Positions 55,611-64,000 of a stretch of DNA of 64,000 nt are shown here, piece after piece. Source of the DNA: an uncultured Maribacter sp. (GTDB taxonomy: Bacteria; Bacteroidota; Bacteroidia; Flavobacteriales; Flavobacteriaceae); NCBI RefSeq assembly GCF_947495965.1, contig NZ_CANMBB010000001.1, positions 895,728-959,727 of the forward strand, read 5' to 3'. Below the pieces are notes generated by a model. The model was given only the letters and a program-made list of their open reading frames with translations, was not told the DNA's origin and searched no databases. Within the stretch, counting starts at the first letter, position 1. Each line of letters starts with the position of its first letter. A program made the translations under genes and the position numbers.

Positions 55611-56588
55611 ATGGTATTAGAACACTATATAAGCGATTTATTGTACAGGTATAACTGTGTGGCAGTTCCAAATTTTGGAGCTTTTTTAACTCAAAAAAGA
55701 AATGCCAAATTGGTAGAGGAAAGTAATACTTTTTATCCGCCTACTAAAGAGATTTCATTTAACAGACAGTTAACCACTAATGATGGTTTATTGGTTTCGT
55801 ACATTGCTGAGGCAGAAAAATCTACTTATGAAGCTATTCTTGCTAAAATTGAAAATGTAGTTACAGAATGGACAGAAGAGCTTACAAATAACAAGATACT
55901 TTTCCTTGAAAATATTGGCGAATTAACTTTAAGTGCTGAAGAAAAAATTCAATTTAAACCATTAGAGAAAGTAAATTATTTAACTAGTTCTTTTGGTCTT
56001 ACATCTTTTAACTCTGCTTCTATAACAAGAGAAGTTTTAAAAGAAGAGATAGAGCAGTTAGAAGAGACTATACCTTTTATTATTACCCCTGAAAAAAGAG
56101 AAACAACTTCTTTTAGACCCTATTTAAAATATGCTGCAATATTTTTACTTGCGTTGTCTACAGGATTAACCGCTTATAGAGGGTACAAACAATCTGAAAC
56201 TACGAAACAATTAGTACAACAAGAAGCACAAGAAAGAGTTTCTAAACACATACAAGAAGCTACATTTTTTGAAACTTCTCCACTAGAGTTGCCTTCTATT
56301 ACCTTAGATGCAACTACTGCTATTAAGAATGCTATACATGGTGATTCTGACAAAAACCAAACGGTACATTATATAGTTGCTGGCGCATTTAGATACAAAA
56401 CTAATGCAGAGAAAAAAATAAGACAATTAAACAGACGTGGTTACAATGCATCTTACTTTGGAACAAATGCACACGGCCTACATATGGTGTCTTATGACCA
56501 TTTTACAGATACAGAAGAAGCCTTAAAAACATTAAAGCAAATTAAGCATACACACGCTAAAGATGCTTGGTTATTTTCTGCTAAATAA
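55611..56588 (+). CDS. HU-CCDC81 and SPOR domain membrane protein
   Basis: 325 residues. The N-terminal ~130 residues form an HU-CCDC81-like (IHF/HU-fold) domain in the cytoplasm (LLYRYNCVAVPNFGAFLTQK). A membrane helix follows at about 170-187 (YLKYAAIFLLALSTGLTAY), then a periplasmic linker and a SPOR domain (about 250-322, YIVAGAFRYKTNAEKKIRQL). SPOR binds denuded glycan strands at division sites. The combination suggests a link between the division septum and DNA or a cytoplasmic partner. Confidence 0.88.
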   Translation: MVLEHYISDLLYRYNCVAVPNFGAFLTQKRNAKLVEESNTFYPPTKEISFNRQLTTNDGLLVSYIAEAEKSTYEAILAKIENVVTEWTEELTNNKILFLENIGELTLSAEEKIQFKPLEKVNYLTSSFGLTSFNSASITREVLKEEIEQLEETIPFIITPEKRETTSFRPYLKYAAIFLLALSTGLTAYRGYKQSETTKQLVQQEAQERVSKHIQEATFFETSPLELPSITLDATTAIKNAIHGDSDKNQTVHYIVAGAFRYKTNAEKKIRQLNRRGYNASYFGTNAHGLHMVSYDHFTDTEEALKTLKQIKHTHAKDAWLFSAK

Positions 56589-56701
56589 TAACTAATTCTT
56601 TCTTTTTTACAAACAAATACCATTCTTTTACAAAGCTTTTGGTTATAATAATTTACATATAACCTCAGTATAAGAGTGTATCTTTGTAAAAAATAAATTA
56701 C

Positions 56702-57217
56702 ATGCAATCCAAAAAACCTAGCGCATCCATCACTTATAATACAGATATGGTTCTCCCAAGTGAAACGAACGCTTTAAATAATTTATTTGGTGGCGAATTA
56801 CTAGCCCGTATGGATAGAGCAGCAAGTATTGCTGCCGGACGTCATAGTGGTCATGTAACAGTAACTGCGTCTGTGAACCATGTTGCTTTTAACAAATCAG
56901 TTCCTTTAGGAAGTATTTTAGCAATAGAAGCTAAGGTTTCTAGAGCATTTACTACATCAATGGAAGTTTATATAGATGTTTGGCTAGAAGACCGTTCTAA
57001 TGGTACACGAATAAAAGCTAATGAAGCTATTTATACTTTTGTTGCTGTAGATGAAACAGGAAAACCTACTAAAGTACCGCAACTTATTCCGGAGACAGAA
57101 CTTGAAAAGGAGCGTTTTAATGGTGCTTTAAGAAGAAAACAACTTAGCCTTGTACTAGCAGGTAAAATGAAGCCAAATGAAGCCACAGAGCTCAGAGCTT
57201 TGTTTATGGACGCATAA
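56702..57217 (+). CDS. Acyl-CoA thioesterase, hotdog fold
   Basis: 171 residues of the BACH/YciA-like hotdog thioesterase type, with NALNNLFGGELLARMDRAASIAA, quoted here by its core FGGELLARMDRAA, and HVTVTASVNHVAFNKSVPLG. It hydrolyses acyl-CoA esters, with chain length not deducible. It is convergent with the OsmC fusion gene, 6 nt apart. Confidence 0.88.
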   Translation: MQSKKPSASITYNTDMVLPSETNALNNLFGGELLARMDRAASIAAGRHSGHVTVTASVNHVAFNKSVPLGSILAIEAKVSRAFTTSMEVYIDVWLEDRSNGTRIKANEAIYTFVAVDETGKPTKVPQLIPETELEKERFNGALRRKQLSLVLAGKMKPNEATELRALFMDA

Positions 57218-57223
57218 TTTTAG

Positions 57224-58444
57224 TTATTCTAAAACTGTGGTGTTTATAATGACTTTACTTTGCAATGTTTTATGTACTGGACATTTGGCTGCAATTTCTT
57301 TTAGCCTAAGAATTTGAGCTTCCTCTAAATTACCAACAAACTTTAGTTTCTTTTCCAAATAATCAAAACGTGTAGGTTTATCTACCGCTATTCCTAAATC
57401 ATCACTATGCTTTTTAGAATAAGTAATGTAAACAAACACTTCCTGTAAATCCCATTTCTTACGCTCGGCATACATTTTTAATGTCATAACCGTACAAGCA
57501 GCCAAACCAGCGCTTAGAAAATCGTATGGAGATGGACCAAAATCGTCCCCACCAACACTCTCTGGCTCATCTGCAATAAAAGAATGCTTTTTGGTCTGAA
57601 TAGAGGTTGTAAAATTATCTTCTATCAAATTTAAATGCCCAACAAGCTGTTCTCCTTCTGTAGAAATCATTTCATTTTCTTTTACAGGAAAATAACGTTG
57701 CGCCCATGTGCCAATTATACTACCAACATACAAACTATCTTTAGTATTCGTTAGTAAATGGTCTGCACCGTCTAAGCTAATAAAACTTTTAGGGTGGCGC
57801 GCATTATGATAAATTTGCTGTGCATTATCTACTCCAACTATAGTATCTGTAGGAGAATGCATTACCAAAATAGGCTTGCGTAAATTTTTAGTAATTTCTG
57901 GTAAATCTGTTTTTTTAAAGTTATCTACAAACTCCTGATTAATAACAAAAGGCCTACCTCCTATATGTACTTTAACCTCTCCTTTTTCTTTAATTTCTTC
58001 TGGATCATGAGAAAATAAATGAGTAACATGTTCTACCGTTGCAGGCGCACCAATGGTAGCTACTGCTTTAATGTTTTCTAATTTGCTTGCTGCAACAAGT
58101 ACTGCTGCACCTCCCAAAGAATGACCAACAAGTAAACTTGGTGCCTTGTACTCCTTTGTTATAAAAGAATTTACAGCTAAGAGGTCTTCTACATTTGCAG
58201 AAAAATGACTGTCTGCAAAATCTCCCTCGCTCCTACCCAAGCCCGTAAAATCGAACCGAATAACACCAAAACCATGATTGGTTAAAGCTCTACTAATATT
58301 CTTTACCGCACTTAAAGTACTATTACAAGAAAAGCAATGTGCAAAAATGGCATAATTACTAGGCTTTTGGTTTGCAGGCAATTCAAGATGTGCTTGTAAC
58401 TTAAAACCTTTATGGTTTACTATATGGAGTTTTATGCTTTTCAT
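57224..58444 (-). CDS. Alpha/beta hydrolase fused to OsmC domain
   Basis: 406 residues. The first ~250 form an alpha/beta hydrolase with nucleophile elbow VGHSLGGAAV and acid/His regions SPTDTIVG and DGADHLL. The last ~140 form an OsmC domain with the redox cysteines in GLAACTVMTLK and AAKCPVHKTL. OsmC proteins reduce organic hydroperoxides. The fusion is a recurrent bifunctional architecture, and its joint substrate is unknown. Confidence 0.9.
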   Translation of the reverse strand: MKSIKLHIVNHKGFKLQAHLELPANQKPSNYAIFAHCFSCNSTLSAVKNISRALTNHGFGVIRFDFTGLGRSEGDFADSHFSANVEDLLAVNSFITKEYKAPSLLVGHSLGGAAVLVAASKLENIKAVATIGAPATVEHVTHLFSHDPEEIKEKGEVKVHIGGRPFVINQEFVDNFKKTDLPEITKNLRKPILVMHSPTDTIVGVDNAQQIYHNARHPKSFISLDGADHLLTNTKDSLYVGSIIGTWAQRYFPVKENEMISTEGEQLVGHLNLIEDNFTTSIQTKKHSFIADEPESVGGDDFGPSPYDFLSAGLAACTVMTLKMYAERKKWDLQEVFVYITYSKKHSDDLGIAVDKPTRFDYLEKKLKFVGNLEEAQILRLKEIAAKCPVHKTLQSKVIINTTVLE

Positions 58445-58514
58445 GATTCTTTATACTTTACTTTAGGAATTAGGTAGTCGTAAAAAGAAAATAAAAATTA
58501 CGAAATAAAGAAAC

Positions 58515-59750
58515 TTATAATTGATACACCCACTCCTCTGGGTTTAACCTAGCGGTATCTTGATATAGGTAAAATTTAAGGCGTGTTTGCCCATTTGACC
58601 GATTGGTGTAAATACTGCCAAGTTCTTGTTTTGCAGTTACCTTATCGCCCTTTTTCACATATAATTCCGACAAATTATAATACGTACTTATAAAATTACC
58701 GTGTTTTATTTGTACTCCTTTATTACCACCAGGAACCGCAAGTATTGCAATAACTTCTCCTTCAAAAATAGACCTTGCTTTAGCCCCTTCATCTGTAGCT
58801 ATAATTACACCATTACTTTGGTGTTTTATACCAGGGTATACTGCATCTTTATAAATTCCAAAACCTTGACTTTTAATTCCTTTCTCTACAGGCCAAATAA
58901 GTTTTCCTTTATTCGCAGAAAAATTATTAGCAACCGTAGTTGCTTCTGGTGTTAGTAAAAATTTAGCAGAAGAGCTCTTTGCTTTTTTTCCTATTTTTTT
59001 ATTAGACGCAACAATGGCTTTACGTATTAAACTTTCTATTTGTTTATCAATCTTACGAGCTTCTTTTTTCTTCTTATTTATAACACTAGTATACTTGCTT
59101 TCATTTTTTCTAATACTACTAAGAAGTTCTTTTTGCGCTTTTATTTCTCCAAAAAGTTTGTTTTTAGCTTTTCTGTTTTGGGCAATTAAAACTTCTTTTA
59201 CCTTTCGCTCTTCATTTAGGTCTTTATTAAGTAATGCCAATTCTTCTGTTTTAGCAGCTATTTGCAGCCCTTGTTCTTTACGGTATTCTGTATACTGTTG
59301 CATATACTGTAAACGCTTAAAAGCTTGATAAAAATTAGTAGAAGACAATAAAAACAATAATCTACTTTGTTGGGATTTATTTTGATAGGACTTCTGAATC
59401 ATTGAAGCATAAGCATCCTTAACCTCTTTTAATTCTTTATTTAGTTTAGAAATGCTTCTAATATTAGCGTTAATCTTTCGGTTTAATAAATTAGATTGTT
59501 GGTTTGTAACACGTATTAGTTGCTGGCGAACGCTTATTTTTTTATCCAAAGCTTCCATCTGATCCAAGACATTCCCTTTTTCTTTTTTCTCTGCAAAAAG
59601 CAATCTATTTATATCTAATATCTCTTTTTGTAGTTTTTCTCTTTTTGCTTCTAAAGATTTTTGTTCATTAGTTTGCCCATAAGTTATGGTAACTGAACTA
59701 ACAGTTATAATAACAACTAAAATTAGTTTTAAAAAGAATTTATTTTCCAT
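58515..59750 (-). CDS. EnvC-like protein with degenerate M23/LytM domain
   Basis: 411 residues: signal peptide, long coiled coil (about 28-255), C-terminal LytM fold (about 290-411). Metal ligands of active M23 peptidases are changed. GIKHQSNGV lacks the motif aspartate, YYNLSE replaces the YxHL histidine, and LKFYLY replaces LHFEI. This matches EnvC, which activates cell-wall amidases without cutting. The start overlaps the DUF4292 gene by 11 nt. Confidence 0.88.
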   Translation of the reverse strand: MENKFFLKLILVVIITVSSVTITYGQTNEQKSLEAKREKLQKEILDINRLLFAEKKEKGNVLDQMEALDKKISVRQQLIRVTNQQSNLLNRKINANIRSISKLNKELKEVKDAYASMIQKSYQNKSQQSRLLFLLSSTNFYQAFKRLQYMQQYTEYRKEQGLQIAAKTEELALLNKDLNEERKVKEVLIAQNRKAKNKLFGEIKAQKELLSSIRKNESKYTSVINKKKKEARKIDKQIESLIRKAIVASNKKIGKKAKSSSAKFLLTPEATTVANNFSANKGKLIWPVEKGIKSQGFGIYKDAVYPGIKHQSNGVIIATDEGAKARSIFEGEVIAILAVPGGNKGVQIKHGNFISTYYNLSELYVKKGDKVTAKQELGSIYTNRSNGQTRLKFYLYQDTARLNPEEWVYQL

Positions 59751-60537
59751 TATTCTTTAATACAATCTCATCAAAACCTTTTGGTATTTTATATGGAAAA
59801 TTCAGGTTTCTATTAAACTCCATATTCCTATATTCTAAATTTATAGTATTGGTTATTTCCTTATCTATTGCAGTAATAACCACCGTATTTGGAAACACCT
59901 TATTTTCTATTTTTTGATAATTTTTATAATCAATCTCTAAAACTCTTTTCTTTAAAGGTTGTGAGAGTTGTTGCGTAGCTATTTTAAAATTAGTGGGTTC
60001 TATTGTAAAAAGGGTTTTAAATAATTCTCCTGCTTTACGTGGTTTTAACTGGTAGTTTTTATCTGCTATAGAAGCATTGTATTTTTCCTTACGCAAATCA
60101 AAAATTGCTTGTCCAAGGAGTAAATCTTGTACTTTTTCAAAATTTAATTCGGTTCCCAATAAGTTGCTTAAATAAGAAAAATTTCCATCAAAATACTCAT
60201 TCTGCAATTTGTTATAGAAAGATACTCTATTTGGTGTAATGTATACTTTTACCATGCCTAATGGAGCACTCATCCAAATGGCCTTGTCTTTTTGCATACG
60301 CAAACTAACCGATACTCCTTGGGAAGATTCCCCGTCTGAATAGTTAATTTTTACTTTTCCACTTAACGTTTTAAAATCTAAATGGTTTTGGTAGTGTGTT
60401 TTTATAATAGCCTTAGCAGAAAGGTTTTCATTTATACCACCATCTATAACTATTTTATTGGTTTTACATGAAAAAACTAATAGAAAACCAATACTTAATA
60501 TAGCATATTTAATGAATTGTTTTGTGGAATGCATCAT
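59740..60537 (-). CDS. DUF4292 lipoprotein
   Basis: 265 residues. Signal with lipobox LLVFSC (Cys24), then DUF4292, which has a LolA/LolB-like beta fold (LSGKVKINYSDGESSQG, MQKDKAIWMSAPLGMVKVYI, LDYLLGQ-like LQDLLLGQAIF). It probably binds lipid or outer-membrane precursors in the periplasm. Lies between the TPR gene (3 nt) and the EnvC-like gene in one operon. Confidence 0.88.
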   Translation of the reverse strand: MMHSTKQFIKYAILSIGFLLVFSCKTNKIVIDGGINENLSAKAIIKTHYQNHLDFKTLSGKVKINYSDGESSQGVSVSLRMQKDKAIWMSAPLGMVKVYITPNRVSFYNKLQNEYFDGNFSYLSNLLGTELNFEKVQDLLLGQAIFDLRKEKYNASIADKNYQLKPRKAGELFKTLFTIEPTNFKIATQQLSQPLKKRVLEIDYKNYQKIENKVFPNTVVITAIDKEITNTINLEYRNMEFNRNLNFPYKIPKGFDEIVLKNNGK

Positions 60538-60540
60538 ACT

Positions 60541-61506
60541 TTAAAAACCAGGTTTTATCTTACGAAGATACATATTTGCTCTAGAAGTTTGGTGTAATCC
60601 TGTATAGGCATTTGCCATTTCTTTATAAATTTTGTTTGCTAATGAAATATCCTCTATTAAATAATCTAAAGAAGCTTCTAACGTAGTAAGGGCTTCTCTA
60701 TATTTTTTGTTTTGATTTAAAGCTAACCCTTGTGCGTAGTAAAAATAAGGCTGTAAAGGATATTGTTCTAGCGCTTCTTTAGAAATTTGCTTTACCAATG
60801 CATAAGCTTCTATACGTATTAAACCCTGAAGTCTTGTTTTATAGGATTGCGGAGCGTTGTCTCTATTATTTGAAGTTTTAGTAATCGTATTAGAAGTAGA
60901 ATAGGAAACTGTTGTTATTTCTGATTCTTGTTTTTTTAAAGCGTCTTTAATTTTAGAATATAATACTTGTGTCTTATCTGTTCTTTTTAGTTCTTCTAAA
61001 ACCGTTAATGCTTCCTTATAATTTGTCTGCTTATAATAAATATAACTTAAGTTTTCTCTAAGTTTTAAATTACTATATGGAACCTCTTTAGTAATATTAT
61101 TTAAAGAATTTCCCTGTAATTGTAAGGCTTTAACTAGCGTATTTAGATACCACATATTCTCTGGTTCGTTATTTAACGCTTCTAATGCATAATTTTTAGC
61201 ATTTATGTATTGTTTATCTAACAAATAAACTTTTGCCAGCTCATGGCTCACAACTGTATTATTAGGCTCTTTAGACTTGCATTTTAGAAAGTGGTTAATT
61301 GCTTTATCATAGTTTTCTATCCCTTTTTGCTTTAATCCTTCAAAAAATTCTTCTTGAAAATCATCTGAATAGGCTTCTAGAAAAACAGCTGCACTTTCTT
61401 CAATGTCTATTTTATCTTCTTGAGCTATAGCAGTATTATTCCCCAACAAGAGTGTAAAAAAACACCCTAAATAAGATACTACTTTAAATATATTTCTAAT
61501 TTCCAT
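60541..61506 (-). CDS. Exported tetratricopeptide-repeat protein
   Basis: 321 residues with an N-terminal signal and several TPR units (for example NTVVSHELAKVYLLDKQYIN, SYIYYKQTNYKEALTVLEEL, YAQGLALNQNKKYREALTTL). TPRs mediate protein contacts. Because it leads the operon with DUF4292 and the EnvC-like protein, a role in envelope assembly or division is likely. The separate conserved order with dut and the nucleotidyltransferase is common in flavobacteria. Confidence 0.88.
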   Translation of the reverse strand: MEIRNIFKVVSYLGCFFTLLLGNNTAIAQEDKIDIEESAAVFLEAYSDDFQEEFFEGLKQKGIENYDKAINHFLKCKSKEPNNTVVSHELAKVYLLDKQYINAKNYALEALNNEPENMWYLNTLVKALQLQGNSLNNITKEVPYSNLKLRENLSYIYYKQTNYKEALTVLEELKRTDKTQVLYSKIKDALKKQESEITTVSYSTSNTITKTSNNRDNAPQSYKTRLQGLIRIEAYALVKQISKEALEQYPLQPYFYYAQGLALNQNKKYREALTTLEASLDYLIEDISLANKIYKEMANAYTGLHQTSRANMYLRKIKPGF

Positions 61507-61629
61507 TGAAATGTTCTTTAGCCAAGAGAAGAGTTTGTAATCCTTGTAAGCTACTAAATTAGTATAAAACTTGAATATTTCTAAAAAGATGGGCTTACTA
61601 TAACAAGGAATTAACAGGAACTAAAAAAC

Positions 61630-61676
61630 AGAAAAAAAAATTAAATCCCATCTTAAAATATTTAGATGGGATTTAA
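61630..61676 (-). terminator. Terminator after the nucleotidyltransferase gene
   Basis: 13-bp perfect arms TTAAATCCCATCT (61641-61653) and AGATGGGATTTAA (61664-61676) with a 10-nt loop, then a long T-run on the minus strand. Confidence 0.9.
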
Positions 61677-61686
61677 ACTGCAAAAA

Positions 61687-62703
61687 CTATTCCAAGACAG
61701 AATAATCTCCGATACTAATACTTTCAAAATTACCATTAAATTTAGCGTGGTTGCCAATCATAGCATTATCTAAATTTGCATTTGTAATTGTAGTGTTTGT
61801 TTGTATTAAACTATTTTTAATTGTAGAGTTTTCTATTACAGAATTGTCTCCAATAGAAACAAAAGGCCCAACTGTGGTGTCTTTTAAAACTACATTTTTG
61901 CCTATATAACAAGGTTCTATAATATTTGCGTTTTCTAATTGTACAGAGTTAGAGATTAATTCTTCTCCGTCTGCCTCTAAAAAGCCTAACATTCTTTGGT
62001 TAGTTTCTATCGTAATTTTTTTATTACCACAATCCATCCATTCATCAACAGTACCTGTTTTAAAAATCTTCCCATCAGCCATCATACGTTTAATACCATC
62101 ATTAATTTGGTATTCTCCGCCGTTCATAATATTCTCATCTAAAATTTCTTGTAATTTTCCTTTTAAAACTGCAACATCTTTAAAGTAGTATATACCAATT
62201 ACTGCTTGGTCACTAACAAAAGATTCTGGCTTTTCTACAAGCTCTACAATTTCATTTTTATCATTAAGTTTAACAACGCCATATGCTTCTGGGTTTTCTA
62301 CTTTCTTAGTCCAAATAACACTATCTGCTGTTGGGTCTAAATCAAACTCTGCTCTAATTAAAGTATCTGCATACGCAATTACTGCTGGGCCAGATAAAGA
62401 AGGTTCTGCACACATAATTGCATGTCCTGTTCCTAATGGTTTATCTTGCCTGTAGATAGATGCTTTTGCTCCTAAGCTTTCTGCTAGTTCTTTTAAACTA
62501 GCAATTACATCATCCCCAAACCAAGCTGGATCACCTAAAACAAAAGCAATTTCTTCAATTGGTTGTTTTAAAACTTTAGCAATATCACTCACTAAACGAT
62601 GCACTATTGGTTTTCCTGCAACCGGAATTAATGGTTTGGGAACGGTTAAAGAATGTGGTCTTAGTCGCGAGCCTCTACCCGCCATTGGAACTATTATTTT
62701 CAT
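61687..62703 (-). CDS. Sugar-phosphate nucleotidyltransferase with left-handed beta-helix
   Basis: 338 residues. The N-terminal pyrophosphorylase signature IVPMAGRGSRLRPHSLTVPK continues into PLIPVAGKP, with IAYADTLI and VVKLNDKNEIVELVEKP following. The C-terminal ~85 residues are hexapeptide repeats (YIGKNVVLKDTTVGPFVSIG). It activates a hexose-1-phosphate to an NDP-sugar for surface polysaccharide. Glucose/thymidylyl or mannose/guanylyl specificity cannot be decided. It lies with dut and a flippase. Confidence 0.9.
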   Translation of the reverse strand: MKIIVPMAGRGSRLRPHSLTVPKPLIPVAGKPIVHRLVSDIAKVLKQPIEEIAFVLGDPAWFGDDVIASLKELAESLGAKASIYRQDKPLGTGHAIMCAEPSLSGPAVIAYADTLIRAEFDLDPTADSVIWTKKVENPEAYGVVKLNDKNEIVELVEKPESFVSDQAVIGIYYFKDVAVLKGKLQEILDENIMNGGEYQINDGIKRMMADGKIFKTGTVDEWMDCGNKKITIETNQRMLGFLEADGEELISNSVQLENANIIEPCYIGKNVVLKDTTVGPFVSIGDNSVIENSTIKNSLIQTNTTITNANLDNAMIGNHAKFNGNFESISIGDYSVLE

Positions 62704-62710
62704 ACTATTG

Positions 62711-62759
62711 CCCGCTTTGGCGGGTATCTTTTAATGGTTAAACTTAACTCCTGCGCAGG
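62711..62759. repeat. Small palindromes downstream of the GIY-YIG gene
   Basis: CCCGC-tttg-GCGGG (62711-62724) and CCTGC-GCAGG (62750-62759), both GC-rich against an AT-rich background. CTGC/GCAG arms recur at 63105-63124 on the other side of the gene. Confidence 0.6.
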
Positions 62760-62769
62760 CAGAAATCTT

Positions 62770-63087
62770 TTATATGTTTCTTAAATTATTATATTTTAAA
62801 TTCCAATTGATACTAATATCCGACCAACTTGGATTCATCTCTTTAATTAAATTAATCTTCCAATCCCTTTTCCACTTTTTGAATTGTCTTTCTCTTTTTA
62901 CTGCATCAGTTCCACTATGAAACTCCTCAAAATAAATTAATTTATCACAATTGTACTTTGCTGTAAACGATTTAGGATAGGCTTTTATTTTATGTTCTTT
63001 TACTCGTTCTTCAATATTATCTGTTACTCCTATGTATAATACTCCATTAGGCTTGTTTGTCATTATATATACATACCAATGATTCAT
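62770..63087 (-). CDS. GIY-YIG domain nuclease-like protein
   Basis: 105 residues, essentially one GIY-YIG domain: YVYIMTNKPNGVLYIGVTDN supplies the two tyrosine motifs, followed by the arginine IEERVKEHK, and FEEFHSGTDAVKRERQFKKW supplies the catalytic glutamate region. Similar to UPF0213/YhbQ-type proteins. It is inserted between dut and the nucleotidyltransferase and has GC-rich palindromes on both sides. Confidence 0.9.
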   Translation of the reverse strand: MNHWYVYIMTNKPNGVLYIGVTDNIEERVKEHKIKAYPKSFTAKYNCDKLIYFEEFHSGTDAVKRERQFKKWKRDWKINLIKEMNPSWSDISINWNLKYNNLRNI

Positions 63088-63104
63088 TTATTATCTGTAT
63101 AGAG

Positions 63105-63124
63105 ATTCCTGCCTTCGCAGGAAT
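63105..63124. repeat. Palindromic repeat between GIY-YIG and dut
   Basis: ATTCCTGC (63105-63112)-CTTC-GCAGGAAT (63117-63124), a perfect 8-bp-arm palindrome. The ATTCCTGC...GCAGGAAT type is familiar as a dispersed intergenic repeat in flavobacterial genomes (from memory). Confidence 0.6.
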
Positions 63125-63559
63125 TTATTTTACGCCAGTGCTACCAAATCCGCCTTCGCCTCTAGCTGTTGTAGATAACTCATTAACAGAAACCCACTCT
63201 GCTCTTTCGTGTTTAGCTATTACCAATTGTGCAATACGCTCTCCGTTTTCTATTACAAATGCGTCGTTAGATAAATTAACTAATATTACTCCTATTTCTC
63301 CACGGTAATCTGCATCTACAGTACCAGGTGCATTAAGCACGGTAATGCCTTTTTTAGCAGCTAAGCCACTTCTTGGTCTTACTTGTGCTTCAAAACCAAC
63401 AGGAAGCTCTATAAATAATCCTGTTTTTACAATAGTTCTTCCCATTGGTTCTAATGTAATAGCTTCTTGAATATTAGCTCTTAAATCCATACCAGCAGAT
63501 GCGCCAGTTTCGTAATGTGGTAAATCGTGAGACGATTTATTAATTATTTTTATTTCCAT
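63125..63559 (-). CDS. dut: dUTP diphosphatase (dUTPase)
   Basis: 144 residues, trimeric all-beta dUTPase. The conserved motifs are all present: AGMDLRANI (1), [12 protein letters not shown] (2), [20 protein letters not shown] (3), [10 protein letters not shown] (4) and GEGGFGSTG (5). It hydrolyses dUTP to dUMP, keeping uracil out of DNA and feeding dTMP synthesis. The start overlaps the upstream flippase gene by 20 nt. Confidence 0.97.
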   Translation of the reverse strand: MEIKIINKSSHDLPHYETGASAGMDLRANIQEAITLEPMGRTIVKTGLFIELPVGFEAQVRPRSGLAAKKGITVLNAPGTVDADYRGEIGVILVNLSNDAFVIENGERIAQLVIAKHERAEWVSVNELSTTARGEGGFGSTGVK

Positions 63560-64000
63560 TTTTTAAAAATACCTTTCTAAGGTTATCATTTTCTAATTTA
63601 TATAGTAGTACTAAAAATATAGCTAAAAGTATATTTCCAACAATTAAGTTTCTATTAAACCCATAAAAAGCAATTGCAGAAAAGCTAATAGATAGTACTA
63701 AATAAAATCCTATTTTTCTAAAGTTATAGGGAATAGGGTAATATTTTCTTCCAAAATAAAACGAAAGAAACATCATAGTACCATAAGCAACTAAGGTTGC
63801 TACTGCAGAAGCCATATATTCAAAATATTTTATAAAAACTATATTAATAACAATAGTTAAAATTGCACCGATTATAGATATGTAAGCACCAAATTTTGTA
63901 CGATCCGTTACTTTATACCAAACAGATAAGTTGTGGTATATTCCTAAAAAGAAACTAGCAAGTACAATAATTGGTACAATAGACATTGCTTCCCAATACG
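63540..64000 (-). CDS. Polysaccharide/lipid flippase, MOP superfamily (5' end beyond window)
   Basis: Only the C-terminal ~152 residues are inside the window. The frame continues upstream past an internal Met ([20 protein letters not shown]). About five hydrophobic helices and the segment [20 protein letters not shown] match Wzx/RfbX-type flippases and MurJ relatives. It moves lipid-linked glycans across the inner membrane. It overlaps dut by 20 nt and leads the minus-strand surface-glycan set. Confidence 0.85.
   Translation of the reverse strand, partial: YWEAMSIVPIIVLASFFLGIYHNLSVWYKVTDRTKFGAYISIIGAILTIVINIVFIKYFEYMASAVATLVAYGTMMFLSFYFGRKYYPIPYNFRKIGFYLVLSISFSAIAFYGFNRNLIVGNILLAIFLVLLYKLENDNLRKVFLKNGNKNN

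Noticed and set aside
1-64000. tRNA, rRNA, CRISPR array, insertion sequence or prophage
   Set aside because: Looked for by eye on both strands. No cloverleaf, regular repeat-spacer pattern, transposase or phage structural gene was found. A tRNAscan-SE and ISfinder search would settle it.

Overview
The window comes from a Bacteroidota chromosome, almost certainly a marine-type member of the Flavobacteriaceae. Base composition is AT-rich, Shine-Dalgarno sites are essentially absent, and several promoters fit the Bacteroidota pattern (TTTG near -33, TAnnTTTG near -7). The gene content agrees: GldH gliding lipoprotein, a hybrid two-component regulator, DUF4292, an HU-CCDC81/SPOR protein, TrhO and a flavobacterial carotenoid cluster. 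Nearly all of it is single-copy chromosomal gene content. I see no insertion sequence, prophage, CRISPR array, rRNA or tRNA.

Layout. 1-3855 (minus): SUF iron-sulfur assembly operon (A-type carrier, sufB, sufC, sufD running off the left edge). 4024-9534: thiL, a small zinc protein, a branched-chain amino acid carrier, MiaE, Xaa-Pro aminopeptidase and a glycine-rich membrane protein. 9708-13931 (plus): a secreted sortilin/BNR propeller protein, a cupin and a ThuA-like protein. 14145-15984 (minus): an overlapping RimK-like ligase and aspartoacylase-like hydrolase pair. 16237-19698 (plus): succinate dehydrogenase sdhCAB ending in a clear terminator. 19811-24199 (plus): a MerR-type regulator with a B12-binding domain, then crtI, crtB, crtZ and a fused lycopene cyclase, enough to make zeaxanthin from phytoene precursors. 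24229-25386: PLP aminotransferase.

25458-36439 (plus) is the most distinctive accessory region. A 1309-residue hybrid two-component sensor/regulator precedes a four-gene, almost gapless operon encoding an NHL-type propeller, a PSD1/cytochrome lipoprotein, a DUF1501 protein and a membrane-anchored cytochrome carrying leucine-rich and chitobiase-C-like parts. There is no SusC/SusD pair. 36440-38071 holds an XRE/S24 regulator divergent from a small HTH-like protein, with several palindromes between them, plus a 35-codon candidate gene.

38072-45062 (minus): 3-oxoacid CoA-transferase subunits split by a small membrane zinc-ribbon gene, PBP1A, gldH, ricT and trhO. 45126-45260 (minus): an unannotated structured RNA candidate with its own terminator. 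45425-49095 (plus): recA, then a lipoprotein, an ECF sigma factor and a protein combining an inner-membrane segment, a long linker and an outer-membrane barrel. The last resembles the dual-membrane-spanning anti-sigma factors known from Bacteroides. 49146-64000: small stress and membrane genes, a Crp/Fnr regulator, plsC, trpS, an FKBP, dprA, a SPOR protein, a thioesterase, an OsmC/hydrolase fusion, and a minus-strand envelope cluster (flippase, dut, GIY-YIG, nucleotidyltransferase, TPR, DUF4292, EnvC-like).

The best candidates for something new are the regulated PSD1/DUF1501 operon, the structured RNA upstream of recA, the envelope-spanning anti-sigma locus, and the B12-type regulator whose probable operators coincide with the -7 boxes of its own and the crtI promoter.
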